From positions 111,903-153,047 of the forward strand of contig DAWV01000021.1 of the NCBI GenBank assembly GCA_002506085.1: a stretch of 41,145 nt of DNA, in the 5' to 3' direction. The translations under genes were made by a program, and so were the position numbers. Under the pieces are notes generated by a model that was not told the origin of the DNA, made no database searches, and was given only the letters and a program-made list of their open reading frames with translations. Numbering within the stretch: the stretch's first letter is position 1; every line of letters starts with the position of its first letter. Positions 1 to 7,182 of the stretch are shown piece after piece. The DNA comes from Methanocorpusculaceae archaeon UBA425 (GTDB lineage Archaea; Halobacteriota; Methanomicrobia; Methanomicrobiales; Methanocorpusculaceae).

Positions 1-60
1 GACTTGCGAGCAAGCGAGGGTCGAAGACCCGAGTCGGAGAGCAAATCTTTGATTTGCGAA
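1..60. repeat. Palindromic module cluster, left edge
   Basis: The first bases contain a GGGTC-GAA-GACCC hairpin followed by GAGTCGGAGAGCAA and a second hairpin GCAAATC-TTT-GATTTGC. The same two-hairpin unit recurs at about 5175-5230, 5282-5331, 5375-5421 and 10390-10491. The cluster runs off the left edge, so its full extent is unknown. Confidence 0.85.
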
Positions 61-63
61 CCG

Positions 64-90
64 GCGCGGTGGGGATATCCTCTTTTGCCG
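64..90 (+). repeat. Conserved GGATATCC tail element, copy 1
   Basis: This short element reads GCGCGGTGGGGATATCCTC and follows a palindromic module. Related copies lie near 8016, 10311, 13240, 13998 and 14273, with an inverted one at 40507-40530. It contains the palindrome GGATATCC. Its function is unknown. Confidence 0.7.
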
Positions 91-107
91 GGGTCGCTAT
101 TTGTTTC

Positions 108-478
108 CAATATGCCAGAGCAAAAACAATAAAATAATACTACATGTCACGGTACATGTCACCGTAAATGTCACGGTAAATATTGGCCAATCTGCTATCT
201 GGTGGTAAGATTACCAATACGAGTACGGGTTGTCTAACGGTTTTTACGCAGCTCAAATATTTGCCGTGCGGATTTGGTGAACGGGCATGCCGGCTTTGTC
301 TTACGGGTGGGGAGAAGCCTTTACGTCAGGGATATCTTTGTGATCTGAAGAGAATCGTTTCATTCTCCAGAGATTCTGTGGTGAATTTTGAAAAATCCGG
401 ATCATATCAAATATTGATATGATTTTTGGTATGAGGTCATAAAATTCCATACTGCGTATTTTTGCTCTTAGCAGAAGT
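108..478. repeat. 371-bp long direct repeat, copy A
   Basis: This segment is clearly similar to 3557-3919 in the same orientation. It begins with the decayed end of a winged-helix gene, continues through ATGTCACGGTAA-type 12-bp tandem repeats (about 143-182) and ends at AGCAGAAGT. It includes a strong inverted repeat at 401-423. Short open frames across it are not conserved between the two copies, so I treat it as non-coding. The two copies flank the HepT/MntA and DUF4143 genes. Confidence 0.85.
401..423. other. Inverted repeat inside the long direct repeat
   Basis: ATCATATCAA, a 3-base spacer (ATA), then TTGATATGAT form a perfect 10-bp inverted repeat. It is preserved exactly in the second repeat copy at 3842-3864 although surrounding bases differ. 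It could be a transcription terminator, a protein-binding site or a hairpin used by a mobile element. Confidence 0.75.
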
Positions 479-646
479 CCTTCATCATAACCGACTATCT
501 CATTAGCCGTATTCACCGGCATATGCAGCTTGATCGTGCTGTCAAAACCAGGTTGCTGACATAATAAGCAATGCTGCGAGGATGCGTTTTTGGGTTTTTC
601 AACAGTGATGTTCGCGAAAATGACCGTGCATTAGCCCTTAGGCAGC

Positions 647-988
647 TTATATCTCGTCTTTATTCAGGATCCTGATCAGGAATGCATAGAGATCTTCAAC
701 ATCGGTATTTGCGACGGTCCAAACTTCCTCAGGATCTATGCGAAAATACTGATGGGACATAACGTTTCGAAAATCCTTGATCTCCTGCCAGGGTATTTCA
801 TCATGTTCCTTTTTGAACTCCTCGGAAATATGTGTGGTTGCCTCTCCGATGATCTCCAGAGAATGGACAACCAGATCCAGTTTATCTTCATCCAGAAAGA
901 ATGCCTCTTTTTTGACCGAACTGGTAATTTTTCGTATTTTTTCACAGCGCTGAAGCATGTGGTCCAGATAGATATACTCGGATTTCAT
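647..988 (-). CDS. hepT: HepT-like HEPN ribonuclease toxin (DUF86)
   Basis: This 113-residue protein belongs to the HepT (DUF86) family of HEPN toxins, which cleave RNA or tRNA ends in HepT/MntA type VII toxin-antitoxin systems. The diagnostic R-x4-H-x-Y active site is present: Arg74, His79 and Tyr81 within RNVMSHQYF. The length is normal for the family and the protein is predicted all-helical. The start codon overlaps the stop of the upstream mntA by four bases, indicating translational coupling. In known systems MntA adds AMP to the Tyr of this motif to silence the toxin, and that Tyr is retained here. The gene lies between two 370-bp direct repeats, so the pair may travel as a cassette (inference). 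Confidence 0.92.
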   Translation of the reverse strand: MKSEYIYLDHMLQRCEKIRKITSSVKKEAFFLDEDKLDLVVHSLEIIGEATTHISEEFKKEHDEIPWQEIKDFRNVMSHQYFRIDPEEVWTVANTDVEDLYAFLIRILNKDEI

Positions 989-1314
989 GCCTCTGCCTTT
1001 TTTGCTTCAAACAGTATCATATCGCGTTCTATGTAGGGGCGAAGTGACGGTGCCAGCCATCGTACGGGAACTAAATCGATCGTTCTTCCAAACAGATCTT
1101 CCAGATAGTGTTTGAAGGCGAAAAATTCCCGAAGAGGAACACCGCCTGTTTTGAATGCATACAATACATCTACATCAGAGTCGGGCGTGTCTTCTTCCCG
1201 ACTCACGGAGCCGAATATCCCTATTGTTTCAATGCCGAAACGCTCGCGTATCTCCGGAAGGTTTGCCTCTAATTTCGTGAGTACCTCCTCTTTGATGCTT
1301 GTGTATTCGGACAT
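985..1314 (-). CDS. mntA: MntA-like nucleotidyltransferase antitoxin
   Basis: This 109-residue protein is a minimal nucleotidyltransferase. It has the GS-x10-D-x-D signature (Gly35-Ser36 to Asp47/Asp49 in GSVSREEDTPDSDVD), with the metal-binding aspartates intact. MntA proteins transfer AMP to HepT and so act as antitoxins. It is the first gene of a two-gene operon with hepT, with a 4-base overlap. A TATA-like TTTTATTAAAAG lies on the minus strand at about 1382-1393, roughly 70 bases before the start. Length and motif spacing match the family, and there is no sign of decay. Confidence 0.92.
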   Translation of the reverse strand: MSEYTSIKEEVLTKLEANLPEIRERFGIETIGIFGSVSREEDTPDSDVDVLYAFKTGGVPLREFFAFKHYLEDLFGRTIDLVPVRWLAPSLRPYIERDMILFEAKKAEA

Positions 1315-1381
1315 GATGCAGGTATATGGTACTTTGTCGGTGGATGGTAATGAGGTTTTGCCTGTCTCATGCAGGGCATGC

Positions 1382-1409
1382 TTTTAATAAAATAGGACTT
1401 ACGCGGTGT
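1382..1409. promoter_or_regulatory. TATA-like box for mntA-hepT beside an IS-end-like 16-mer
   Basis: On the minus strand TTTTATTAAAAG is a good archaeal TATA candidate for mntA. It adjoins AGGACTTACGCGGTG (about 1395-1409, plus strand), which recurs at about 3091 and, inverted, near 37956-37972 beside a truncated transposase. The 16-mer is probably the terminal sequence of an insertion element, left here as a scar (inference). Confidence 0.5.
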
Positions 1410-1635
1410 TGGTGTGGCCCCAATTTAGGAAGGAGGTTGTTGGGTGTGGATAGATGAGATAAAAACCAACCGCGAACCGCAAAGCTTCGCTGTCTTGCTC
1501 GTCCCTTCATCGGTAGCGGGTTGGCGACGAAGTCGACGACTTTAGCTGTTCTCTTTTTTTGGCAAGGGGATTTGCATGCACCTCGGACTTTTACAAAATC
1601 GTTTCTCCACTGGCAAATACAACTCCGATCTTCAT
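1410..1635. other. Intergenic region with half of a palindromic module
   Basis: No gene is recognised here. At 1516-1539 there is a single hairpin half-module, GCGGGTTGGCGAC-GAA-GTCGACGAC followed by TTTAGCTG. A degenerate CCGCGAA tract lies near 1470. Short open frames are not supported. Confidence 0.5.
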
Positions 1636-2946
1636 TTATTCCACCTCCTGCAAAATATCTCCAGAACCTGCAAGCAGCCACTTGTAAAGCGGAATAAACA
1701 AAATCCCGTCCTCCTCCTTTTCCACATCCTTAGTAATAACTATTCGCGCCTTAATCTTTCCTTTAAACGCATTCTCAAACTCATTCAGACCTTTGATCTC
1801 ACGCTCGGGAATGTCGTCAGAATAACATACATTAATCGCCGAGAGCGTATAGTCCCTATGCTGGATCACGAAATCAACCTCATTCTTATCCTTCCAGAAG
1901 TAGATAGAATAGCCATTCTGCTTAAGATTTACAAACACAAGATTTTCAACCAGTCTGCCTTCATCCGCAGAAAAAGAAAACGCAACTGAATTTCTTAAAC
2001 CAGTGTCGATTGTGTAGATTTTCTTATGACCCGCATTCTGACTTTTCAGCGAATAACTGAAATTCTGCAGCTCAAAAAGCAGGAAAGCATCCTCCGCAAA
2101 TGAAATATAATCATTAACAATTCTGGAATCTACATTATACATCAAAGCAAGCTTGCGGTATGAAAACGGAGCCGAGATATTTGTTATCAGATAAACAAGA
2201 AGCCTGCGAAGCACACTGTGATTTCTGACATCATGCGTCTCCTCAATATCACGAAAGAGAATACTGTCAAAATACGTTGATAGATGATCTTTTCTGATAT
2301 CCTGATTTTCAATTCTGACGGCTGCGGGGAAACCTCCATATTGAATATATTCTCTAAGCAGGGATGCGATCTCATATCTGCGGGTTATAAACTCTAATTT
2401 CTCCGACGGAACGGATATATTTCTGAACTGCAGATACTCAGAAAAATCAAGCGGATAAACATGAATTTTAAGATATCTCCCGCTTATCTTAGATGATAAT
2501 CCTGAATCGAGAAGCTTTGCTGAAGATCCGGATATGATTATTTTATATTTTTTCAAATCATACCATGCTTTAAGCCACTGTTCCCATTTTGGAATCGTCT
2601 GAATCTCATCAAATATCAGCGTTATATCTTCATCTGCAGATACATTTGTCTGAAACGTTTCAAGAATATCCGGCAGAGGTTCCTGGAGTTTCTGTATGAG
2701 CGGATCATCACAGTTTACAAATAATATCCCTGATGGTTTTTTTCCTATTTGAATAAGTTCATCTACTGTTTGTTTAAGGAGAGTTGTTTTGCCTGAACGG
2801 CGGACGCCGTTCAAAACAACTATCTCCCCTGTTTCCAGATATCGTAATATTTTATGCAGATAGCGACGACGTTTTACCCCTGTGTCCTGTTGTATCTGAG
2901 ACCAATGTGGATTCTGCAAACTAAGTACTGCAAGAAGTTCATCCAT
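1636..2946 (-). CDS. AAA-family ATPase with DUF4143 domain
   Basis: This 436-residue protein has an N-terminal AAA_14 ATPase domain and a C-terminal DUF4143 domain. Walker A is GVRRSGKTT (residues 47-55). Walker B is ITLIFDEIQ with Asp113-Glu114. The C-terminal third contains the family's NEVDFVI segment, which resembles a PD-(D/E)xK nuclease-like core. Such genes are abundant in archaea and bacteria, often mobile, and their role is poorly known. The gene stands alone. A TATA-like ATTTATACAA and an 8-bp inverted repeat sit just upstream, giving a very short leader. The length is typical and no decay is seen. The same two direct repeats that flank hepT-mntA also enclose this gene. Confidence 0.9.
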   Translation of the reverse strand: MDELLAVLSLQNPHWSQIQQDTGVKRRRYLHKILRYLETGEIVVLNGVRRSGKTTLLKQTVDELIQIGKKPSGILFVNCDDPLIQKLQEPLPDILETFQTNVSADEDITLIFDEIQTIPKWEQWLKAWYDLKKYKIIISGSSAKLLDSGLSSKISGRYLKIHVYPLDFSEYLQFRNISVPSEKLEFITRRYEIASLLREYIQYGGFPAAVRIENQDIRKDHLSTYFDSILFRDIEETHDVRNHSVLRRLLVYLITNISAPFSYRKLALMYNVDSRIVNDYISFAEDAFLLFELQNFSYSLKSQNAGHKKIYTIDTGLRNSVAFSFSADEGRLVENLVFVNLKQNGYSIYFWKDKNEVDFVIQHRDYTLSAINVCYSDDIPEREIKGLNEFENAFKGKIKARIVITKDVEKEEDGILFIPLYKWLLAGSGDILQEVE

Positions 2947-2957
2947 ACCAATAAGTG

Positions 2958-2990
2958 TAACATTATACTACTTAATGTTATTGTATAAAT
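2958..2990 (-). promoter_or_regulatory. TATA box and operator-like inverted repeat for the DUF4143 ATPase gene
   Basis: On the minus strand ATTTATACAA (2981-2990) is TATA-like. About 26 bases downstream, where transcription should begin, lies TAACATTA-7 bases-TAATGTTA (2958-2980), a perfect 8-bp inverted repeat only 11 bases before the ATG. A repressor bound there would block initiation. The arrangement resembles that upstream of the DUF6088 gene. Confidence 0.5.
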
Positions 2991-3170
2991 GAGACATTAT
3001 GATGTGATAAATTATATTTATTGTTTGACCTTATAATGACATATATGTTGAAATGTATGTGACATTGAAATGGATCGTATTTTTGTAATAGGACTTACGC
3101 GGTGTTGTGATCGCCACTGAGAAATACTGATGTACGTATAAGATGTACTTCGATTTCGTATGTGAGATTC

Positions 3171-3414
3171 TTTGGATGTACTTCGGTTTCATGTACGACA
3201 TACGTGCGGACGCATGAGAATTCCACCGCGAATCATTATGCTTCGCTTTGCTCTCCGACTCGGGCATTTTGTCCGCGGGTATCATATTGTTGACGTCAAC
3301 AAAATGATGTGATACTCTCCATTTTACTGATTCAAACGAAATTTTCGCGGCATTCCCGCCCTGCCAAAAATCCCGCCTCCATGCCAAACATGGCACTTTG
3401 AACTATCCGGTTAA
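3171..3414. repeat. 244-bp dispersed repeat, copy A
   Basis: This block matches 10537-10780 over its whole length in the same orientation with few differences. It runs from TTTGGATGTACTTCGGTTTC to AACTATCCGGTTAA. It carries GTGCGGACGCATGAGAATTC, which recurs in part at the window's right end. Copy A ends inside the start of a winged-helix gene fragment. Neither copy has a conserved reading frame. Confidence 0.85.
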
Positions 3415-3580
3415 TCCTGCCATTACGGGAGAAAGGATAGCCGAAAATCTTGATGTGTCTTTACGTCATGCAAAGAGGTTATTGGCGGAGTTGAAGGAAA
3501 AGGGCGCTATTCAGCGTATTGGTTCTGCTAAATCCGGTTATTGGGAGATTATCATCAATATACCGGGGCAAAAACACTAA
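3398..3580 (+). pseudogene. C-terminal winged-helix fragment of an AlbA_2/Schlafen-like regulator
   Basis: About 55 residues (ITGERIAENLDVS, KRLLAELKEKGAIQRIG, SGYWEI) match the C-terminal winged helix that ends many archaeal AlbA_2-type putative transcriptional regulators or helicases. The usual several-hundred-residue N-terminal part is missing. Upstream sequence is instead the 244-bp dispersed repeat, so the gene was truncated by insertion or recombination. The only possible start is a TTG without a convincing ribosome-binding site. A further decayed stub of the same 3' end precedes the first long direct repeat near 105-140. Confidence 0.65.
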
Positions 3581-3919
3581 TAAATGTCACGGTAAATGTC
3601 ACGGTAAATGTCACGGTAAATAGCAACCAGTCTGCTATCTAGCGGTAAGATTACCAATACGGGTACGGGTTGTCTAACGGTTATTACGCAGCTTACATAT
3701 TTACCGTGAGGATTTGGTGAACGGGTATGCCGGCTTTGTCTTACGGGCGGGGCGAAGCCTTCGCGTCAGGAGATGTCTTTGTGACCTGAAGAGAATTGTT
3801 TCATTCTCGAGAGATTCTATGGTGAAGTTTGAAAAATCCGGATCATATCAAATATTGATATGATTTTTGGTATGAGGTCATAAAATTCCATTCTGCATAT
3901 TTTTGCTCTTAGCAGAAGT
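3557..3919. repeat. Long direct repeat, copy B
   Basis: This is the second copy of the block at 108-478, in the same orientation. It begins in the tail of the winged-helix fragment, has three tandem ATGTCACGGTAA units (about 3584-3620), keeps the 23-base inverted repeat at 3842-3864 and ends at AGCAGAAGT. Sequence beyond both ends is unrelated between copies, so the borders are sharp. Confidence 0.85.
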
Positions 3920-4005
3920 ATATATGCGAGTTCTTTCTTACAACTCAAAAAAGCAAGCGCGTATTTTTCTAGATGAAAACAATCCAATTAAATTAATAGT
4001 CAAAT

Positions 4006-4332
4006 CTAAAAGTTCCGCTCTAATATTTTTTGAACTGCCATGATATCTACTGGGTGAAGGTGCCCGATTTTATGAACAAAATCTCTTTCCATCACATGTA
4101 AGACTTTTGAAGCCCGAATGGTTGAAGGTTTATTAAGACCTGCCTCCTCCCATTTCACTATCCGATGCTCATTAGAGTATACATTGCGTGGCTCATGTGT
4201 TGTAATCTTCAGGGATACGTAATATGCCATATCCGGGGCTATTACTAAGACAGGACGATTTTTAATGTCTGGTTTTTCTTCAAATTTGATTGAAGCAAGC
4301 CAAATATCCCATTTATTCGGCTTCATCATCAT
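4006..4332 (-). CDS. PemK/MazF-like toxin paired with a Panacea antitoxin
   Basis: This 108-residue protein starts KWDIWLASIKFEEKPDIKNRPVLVI, the usual opening of PemK/MazF-fold proteins (a WDIW-like first strand followed by RPVLVI). Members are mostly mRNA-cleaving toxins. The rest is divergent, so the family call is firmer than the catalytic claim. It overlaps the end of the upstream Panacea gene by 20 bases, in a run of three ATG codons (4332, 4329, 4326), any of which may be used. The pairing agrees with the known association of Panacea (DUF4065) antitoxins with varied toxins. Expected role: growth-arresting toxin controlled by its neighbour. Confidence 0.75.
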   Translation of the reverse strand: MMMKPNKWDIWLASIKFEEKPDIKNRPVLVIAPDMAYYVSLKITTHEPRNVYSNEHRIVKWEEAGLNKPSTIRASKVLHVMERDFVHKIGHLHPVDIMAVQKILERNF

Positions 4333-4864
4333 ATTCTTTTGGTAAGACTAAGTATCCTTCTGCGTCGCGATGTCCAATGACATCTGTTTCTGGGTTATAG
4401 GTGAATTTGAACGAAGGTAACTCCTCTTTGGAGAAGTAATTTTTCATATTATCTTTGGAAATTACAATGAATGGCACTCCCATTTCATATACTTCATCCC
4501 ATGGCCCTCCCTTTTCGTGGGTCATATCTATCAGTTTGGTGGAAGAGTATTGCCCATAGTATCGTGCAACATCAAGCAAGAGTTCGATCTGTTCAGGTGA
4601 AAACGCCTCAAGCGAATAATCAGTTGCAACATCTTTAATTCGATCAGAACCACACGGTTGGAACGCACGATAAACGGAAGGCACAACCGGGCCAAGTTGC
4701 CACGCCTGGATTTCTTCCTCGAATAATGGTTTGTTCAAGCGAACAAGACTCCATGCCTGAGCAAAATACAGAAATTTATTTACCCGTAAGTTTGTCATGC
4801 ACTCTTCGACAGTGTTATTTGCTAAATCCACAAAGAAATTTGCTACATCCAATGCTTTGACCAT
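4313..4864 (-). CDS. Panacea-domain (DUF4065, SocA-like) antitoxin
   Basis: This 183-residue protein has the Panacea/DUF4065 signature: an N-terminal KFLYFAQAWSL segment, then EEEIQAWQLGPVVPSVYRAF (residues about 50-70), and the LIDMTHEKGGPWDEV segment near residue 125. Panacea proteins are antitoxins that neutralise many unrelated toxins. I chose the ATG at 4864 rather than the one at 4891 because a strong GGAGGGG ribosome-binding site lies about seven bases upstream and homology starts at VKALDVANFF. The gene is first in an operon with the overlapping MazF-like toxin. No frameshift or missing segment is seen. Confidence 0.88.
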   Translation of the reverse strand: MVKALDVANFFVDLANNTVEECMTNLRVNKFLYFAQAWSLVRLNKPLFEEEIQAWQLGPVVPSVYRAFQPCGSDRIKDVATDYSLEAFSPEQIELLLDVARYYGQYSSTKLIDMTHEKGGPWDEVYEMGVPFIVISKDNMKNYFSKEELPSFKFTYNPETDVIGHRDAEGYLVLPKEYDDEAE

Positions 4865-5104
4865 GCTTCTCCCCCCTCCTGTTACAATCAATATTTTAGT
4901 AATAAGTATAGTCTTTGTTCCCTGAGAAAATAGTAGTATCGGTGGGGGTCTAATTCATCAAGACCTCCACTCTTTGATTTGAAAAATCAACTGGATTTAA
5001 TCTAATCTTGTACTACAATATATAACATCAGATTCCGTATGTTAATTGAAAAATGCGCATAAAATCGAATCTATTCCCTCAATTCTCAGATGCTTGGGGG
5101 CGTT

Positions 5105-5536
5105 GTTCTCCTCCCCTTTTGCGAGCGGGCTGACCCGAAGGGGCGGCCTCAGCTGAGCAAGTTTTCGGAGGAAACTTGCGAGCAAGCGAGGGTCAAAGAC
5201 CCGAGTCGGAGAGCAAACCGAAGGTTTGCGAGCGGGTTGGGCGCGGAACGCGGACGATCTCAACCGAGGCGGGGTGAGCCGTTAAGCGAGGGTCGTAGAC
5301 CTGAGTCGGAGAGCAAACCGAAGGTTTGCGAACAGGCTCGCCCTAAGCCGAGCAATTCTTTGATTTGCAAACAAGCGAGGATCCAAGACCCGAGTCGGAG
5401 AGCAAACCGGAGGTTTGCGAGCGGGCTGCCACGTAGGGGCGGGTTGAATGCGAGCGAAGCGAAGTATACAACCTTAGCGGAGCAAGCCAATAGGCTTGCG
5501 ACTAGCGGCCTCAGCGGAGCAAATCTTTGATTTGCG
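5105..5536. repeat. Dense array of palindromic modules
   Basis: About 430 bp are built almost entirely of short hairpin modules: GCTGACCC-GAA-GGGGCGGCC, GCAAGTTT...GAAACTTGC, GGGTC-AAA-GACCC, GCAAACC-GAA-GGTTTGC (three times), GCAAGCC-AATA-GGCTTGC and GCAAATC-TTT-GATTTGC, joined by CCTCAGCTGAG-like linkers. At 5282-5331 a 50-bp module sits exactly inside the loop of a GGTGAGCC/GGCTCGCC hairpin that is intact elsewhere (10256-10296). Open frames on both strands are by-products of the repeats. Confidence 0.9.
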
Positions 5537-5592
5537 CCCCCCCCCCTTCTCCCTCTCCCACCCCAGATGATGAACCTGATTTTGTCACCAAT

Positions 5593-5637
5593 ACTATATA
5601 TTTTTAGTGACATAATTATACATACTATAATATGTAT
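5593..5637 (+). promoter_or_regulatory. TATA box and palindrome at the DUF6088 gene start
   Basis: ACTATATATTTTT (about 5593-5605) is a strong TATA box. The palindrome ATACATA-CTATAA-TATGTAT (5618-5637) covers the expected transcription start and the ATG at 5632, implying a leaderless mRNA with an operator at its 5' end. AbiEi-type antitoxins bind inverted repeats in their own promoters, so autorepression is plausible. Confidence 0.6.
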
Positions 5638-6237
5638 AATGATACCTATCATGAAAAAATCCGGGAGAGAATAACCACATCAAAGAGAGGCACAATATTC
5701 GTCATCTCTGATTTTGCCGACATCTCCCCGACCCCCACGATAAAAAAAGTATTATCACGGCTAGTTCAAGACAAAACGATTCGCCGGATCATGCGGGGAA
5801 TATACGAATATCCCATCTACAATGCATTCCTTGATGCATATGTCGCTCCCTCACCTCATGAGATAGCAAAAGCGCTTGCACGCAATTTCGGCTGGACCAT
5901 TGTCCCCTATGAAGATGCTGCATTGAATATGCTCGGGATCTCCACCCAGGTCCCTGCTTCATGGACGTATGCTTCTGACGGTCCCTACAAAAAATACGCA
6001 TACGGAAATGTCACGATACAATTCAAGCATACCTCAAATAAAGACATCACGAATCTTTCAGCTAAATCCGCACTGATCATTCAGGCATTGAAAGCGATCG
6101 GCAGGGATAACATGAATGATACATTCATCAAACAATTCTCCGATATGCTCACGCTGAATGAAAAAGAATCCTTATTGGAGGATACAAAACGCTCATCTGC
6201 CTGGATCTCCGGAACGATCAGACAGATATGTGCCTAA
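5632..6237 (+). CDS. DUF6088 / AbiEi-like antitoxin-type regulator
   Basis: This 201-residue protein resembles the DUF6088 family, which is related to AbiEi antitoxins. Its N-terminal winged helix includes RGTIFVISDF, TIKKVLSRL and TIRRIMRGIYEYP (residues about 20-62). The C-terminal part matches the family in YAYGNVTIQFKHTSNKDI. AbiEi proteins usually repress their operon and neutralise an AbiEii nucleotidyltransferase toxin. No such partner lies on either side: downstream is an oppositely oriented small gene. It is therefore a solitary regulator or the survivor of a broken pair. The ATG at 5632 leaves almost no leader behind the TATA box. Confidence 0.78.
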   Translation: MYNDTYHEKIRERITTSKRGTIFVISDFADISPTPTIKKVLSRLVQDKTIRRIMRGIYEYPIYNAFLDAYVAPSPHEIAKALARNFGWTIVPYEDAALNMLGISTQVPASWTYASDGPYKKYAYGNVTIQFKHTSNKDITNLSAKSALIIQALKAIGRDNMNDTFIKQFSDMLTLNEKESLLEDTKRSSAWISGTIRQICA

Positions 6238-6268
6238 CGAACCATGAAAAATATTGCAAAACGTCCGG

Positions 6269-6520
6269 CTACGTCCCCTCGATGATCTCCCGGATCTTCT
6301 TCAGGATCTCCGGCGACTCAAGAACCTCCAGGATCCGGGAGGTCATATCATCGACACCCATCTCTCTCCGGGTCATATCTGCCACCACCAGCGAGGTCAT
6401 ATAGTCGCTGATCGACGTGAACGGGGTATCATCCCCGCGGCATAACTCCTTGACTCTGCGGTAATACTCCGGACTGATCCGAAACCCTATCTGCTCTTTT
6501 TTGCTTTCAATGGTGACCAT
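6269..6520 (-). CDS. Small ribbon-helix-helix-like protein
   Basis: This 83-residue protein begins VTIESKKEQIGFRISPEYYRRVKELC, a short strand followed by helices as in ribbon-helix-helix or CopG-like DNA-binding proteins, and ends in a charged helix. No specific family is recognised. It lies between the DUF6088 gene and the remnants of a RelBE module, so an antitoxin-like role is possible but unproven. No toxin gene is adjacent in the same orientation. Confidence 0.55.
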   Translation of the reverse strand: MVTIESKKEQIGFRISPEYYRRVKELCRGDDTPFTSISDYMTSLVVADMTRREMGVDDMTSRILEVLESPEILKKIREIIEGT

Positions 6521-6556
6521 GATCTCTAAGATTATATTTCAGGTCGGTGTCGATAA

Positions 6557-6736
6557 GATTTCCTTTCGGGATCGATCGACCGCGAGCTTGGCGTTTCAAC
6601 TATCCCGGCGATCGATGATAAATGTCTGGAGGAGCTCGATGAGAAGGAAGCTGCATGGGACGCGGACCCGGATGCTCATTACTCGTCATTCGATGAGATA
6701 GATAAGATTCGCGCGAAACAAAAGGGTAAAAGTTGA
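6557..6736 (+). pseudogene. Decayed RelB-like antitoxin fragment
   Basis: The frame ending at the TGA at 6734-6736 encodes STIPAIDDKCLEELDEKEAA, then a DADPDAHYSSFDEI segment. This matches the C-terminal half of the intact antitoxin at 7455-7739 (SIPCIDDIDMDELEEKER, DADFENRYVSLEE). The N-terminal DNA-binding half is gone, and a stop codon in frame lies just upstream at 6554-6556. The fragment is followed directly by a toxin fragment in the same register, so this is a second, broken copy of the neighbouring module in the opposite orientation. Confidence 0.72.
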
Positions 6737-6868
6737 CATTCGAGGTCCGAATCTCACCGTCTGCATATCGGTCGATCCTCTACGGTGATTTATCGGATAG
6801 AAAAAGAGAGAAAACTGGTTTGTGTGCAAGAGTTCGGGTATGTCGGCGAGATGCACAAGATATATTGA
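6737..6868 (+). pseudogene. Decayed RelE-like toxin C-terminal fragment
   Basis: About 40 residues (HIGRSSTVIYRIEKERKLVC, then EFGYVGEMHKIY and a TGA at 6866-6868) match the C-terminal half of the intact RelE-like toxin at 7183-7458 (HIGRSYTAIYRIDREKKRVC, GTIGDAHKRY). The N-terminal half is absent and there is no start codon. The RelE core strands and the terminal Tyr are kept, so the decay may be recent. Confidence 0.75.
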
Positions 6869-7182
6869 GTATTTTTGCCGTTTATCTTCGCCGGCTGGAA
6901 CTGCTGATCCCGCCTTTTTTTTAAGAATCTGTAACCATTCATCCTAAAAGACATTATGGGGCGAATAGGTACAAAAATAGTTCATGAATTTTTCAAGTTC
7001 AGTGCATCAGCAGTTTTTTTTGCGTTATCTTCATGAGTAATGTATCAATTGTATGATAATCTGTATCGAAGGTCATGTTCTCCTGAGAGATCGCTGCACA
7101 TATCCCGGAAGATGCTCTGGATATCTGCGGATGATCAAATTCGTGATTTTCTCTCTCAGGATGCAGGTTAAATAAGGCGAGG
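6869..7182. other. Gene-free stretch between two RelBE copies
   Basis: No supported gene is seen. On the minus strand a frame over 7000-7235 (ICAAISQENMTFDTDYHTID) vaguely recalls the end of a PIN-domain toxin, but it overlaps the RelE gene and lacks the acidic PIN residues, so I do not call it. Confidence 0.35.

Noticed and set aside
183..422. 79-codon frame in the first long direct repeat
   Set aside because: The second copy of the repeat (3557-3919) has frame-breaking differences, so no protein is conserved.
5090..5652. Open frames of 130-146 codons on both strands across the 5.1-5.6 kb array
   Set aside because: They consist entirely of palindromic modules, are rich in Arg/Ser/Ala in every frame and match the other repeat arrays at DNA rather than protein level.
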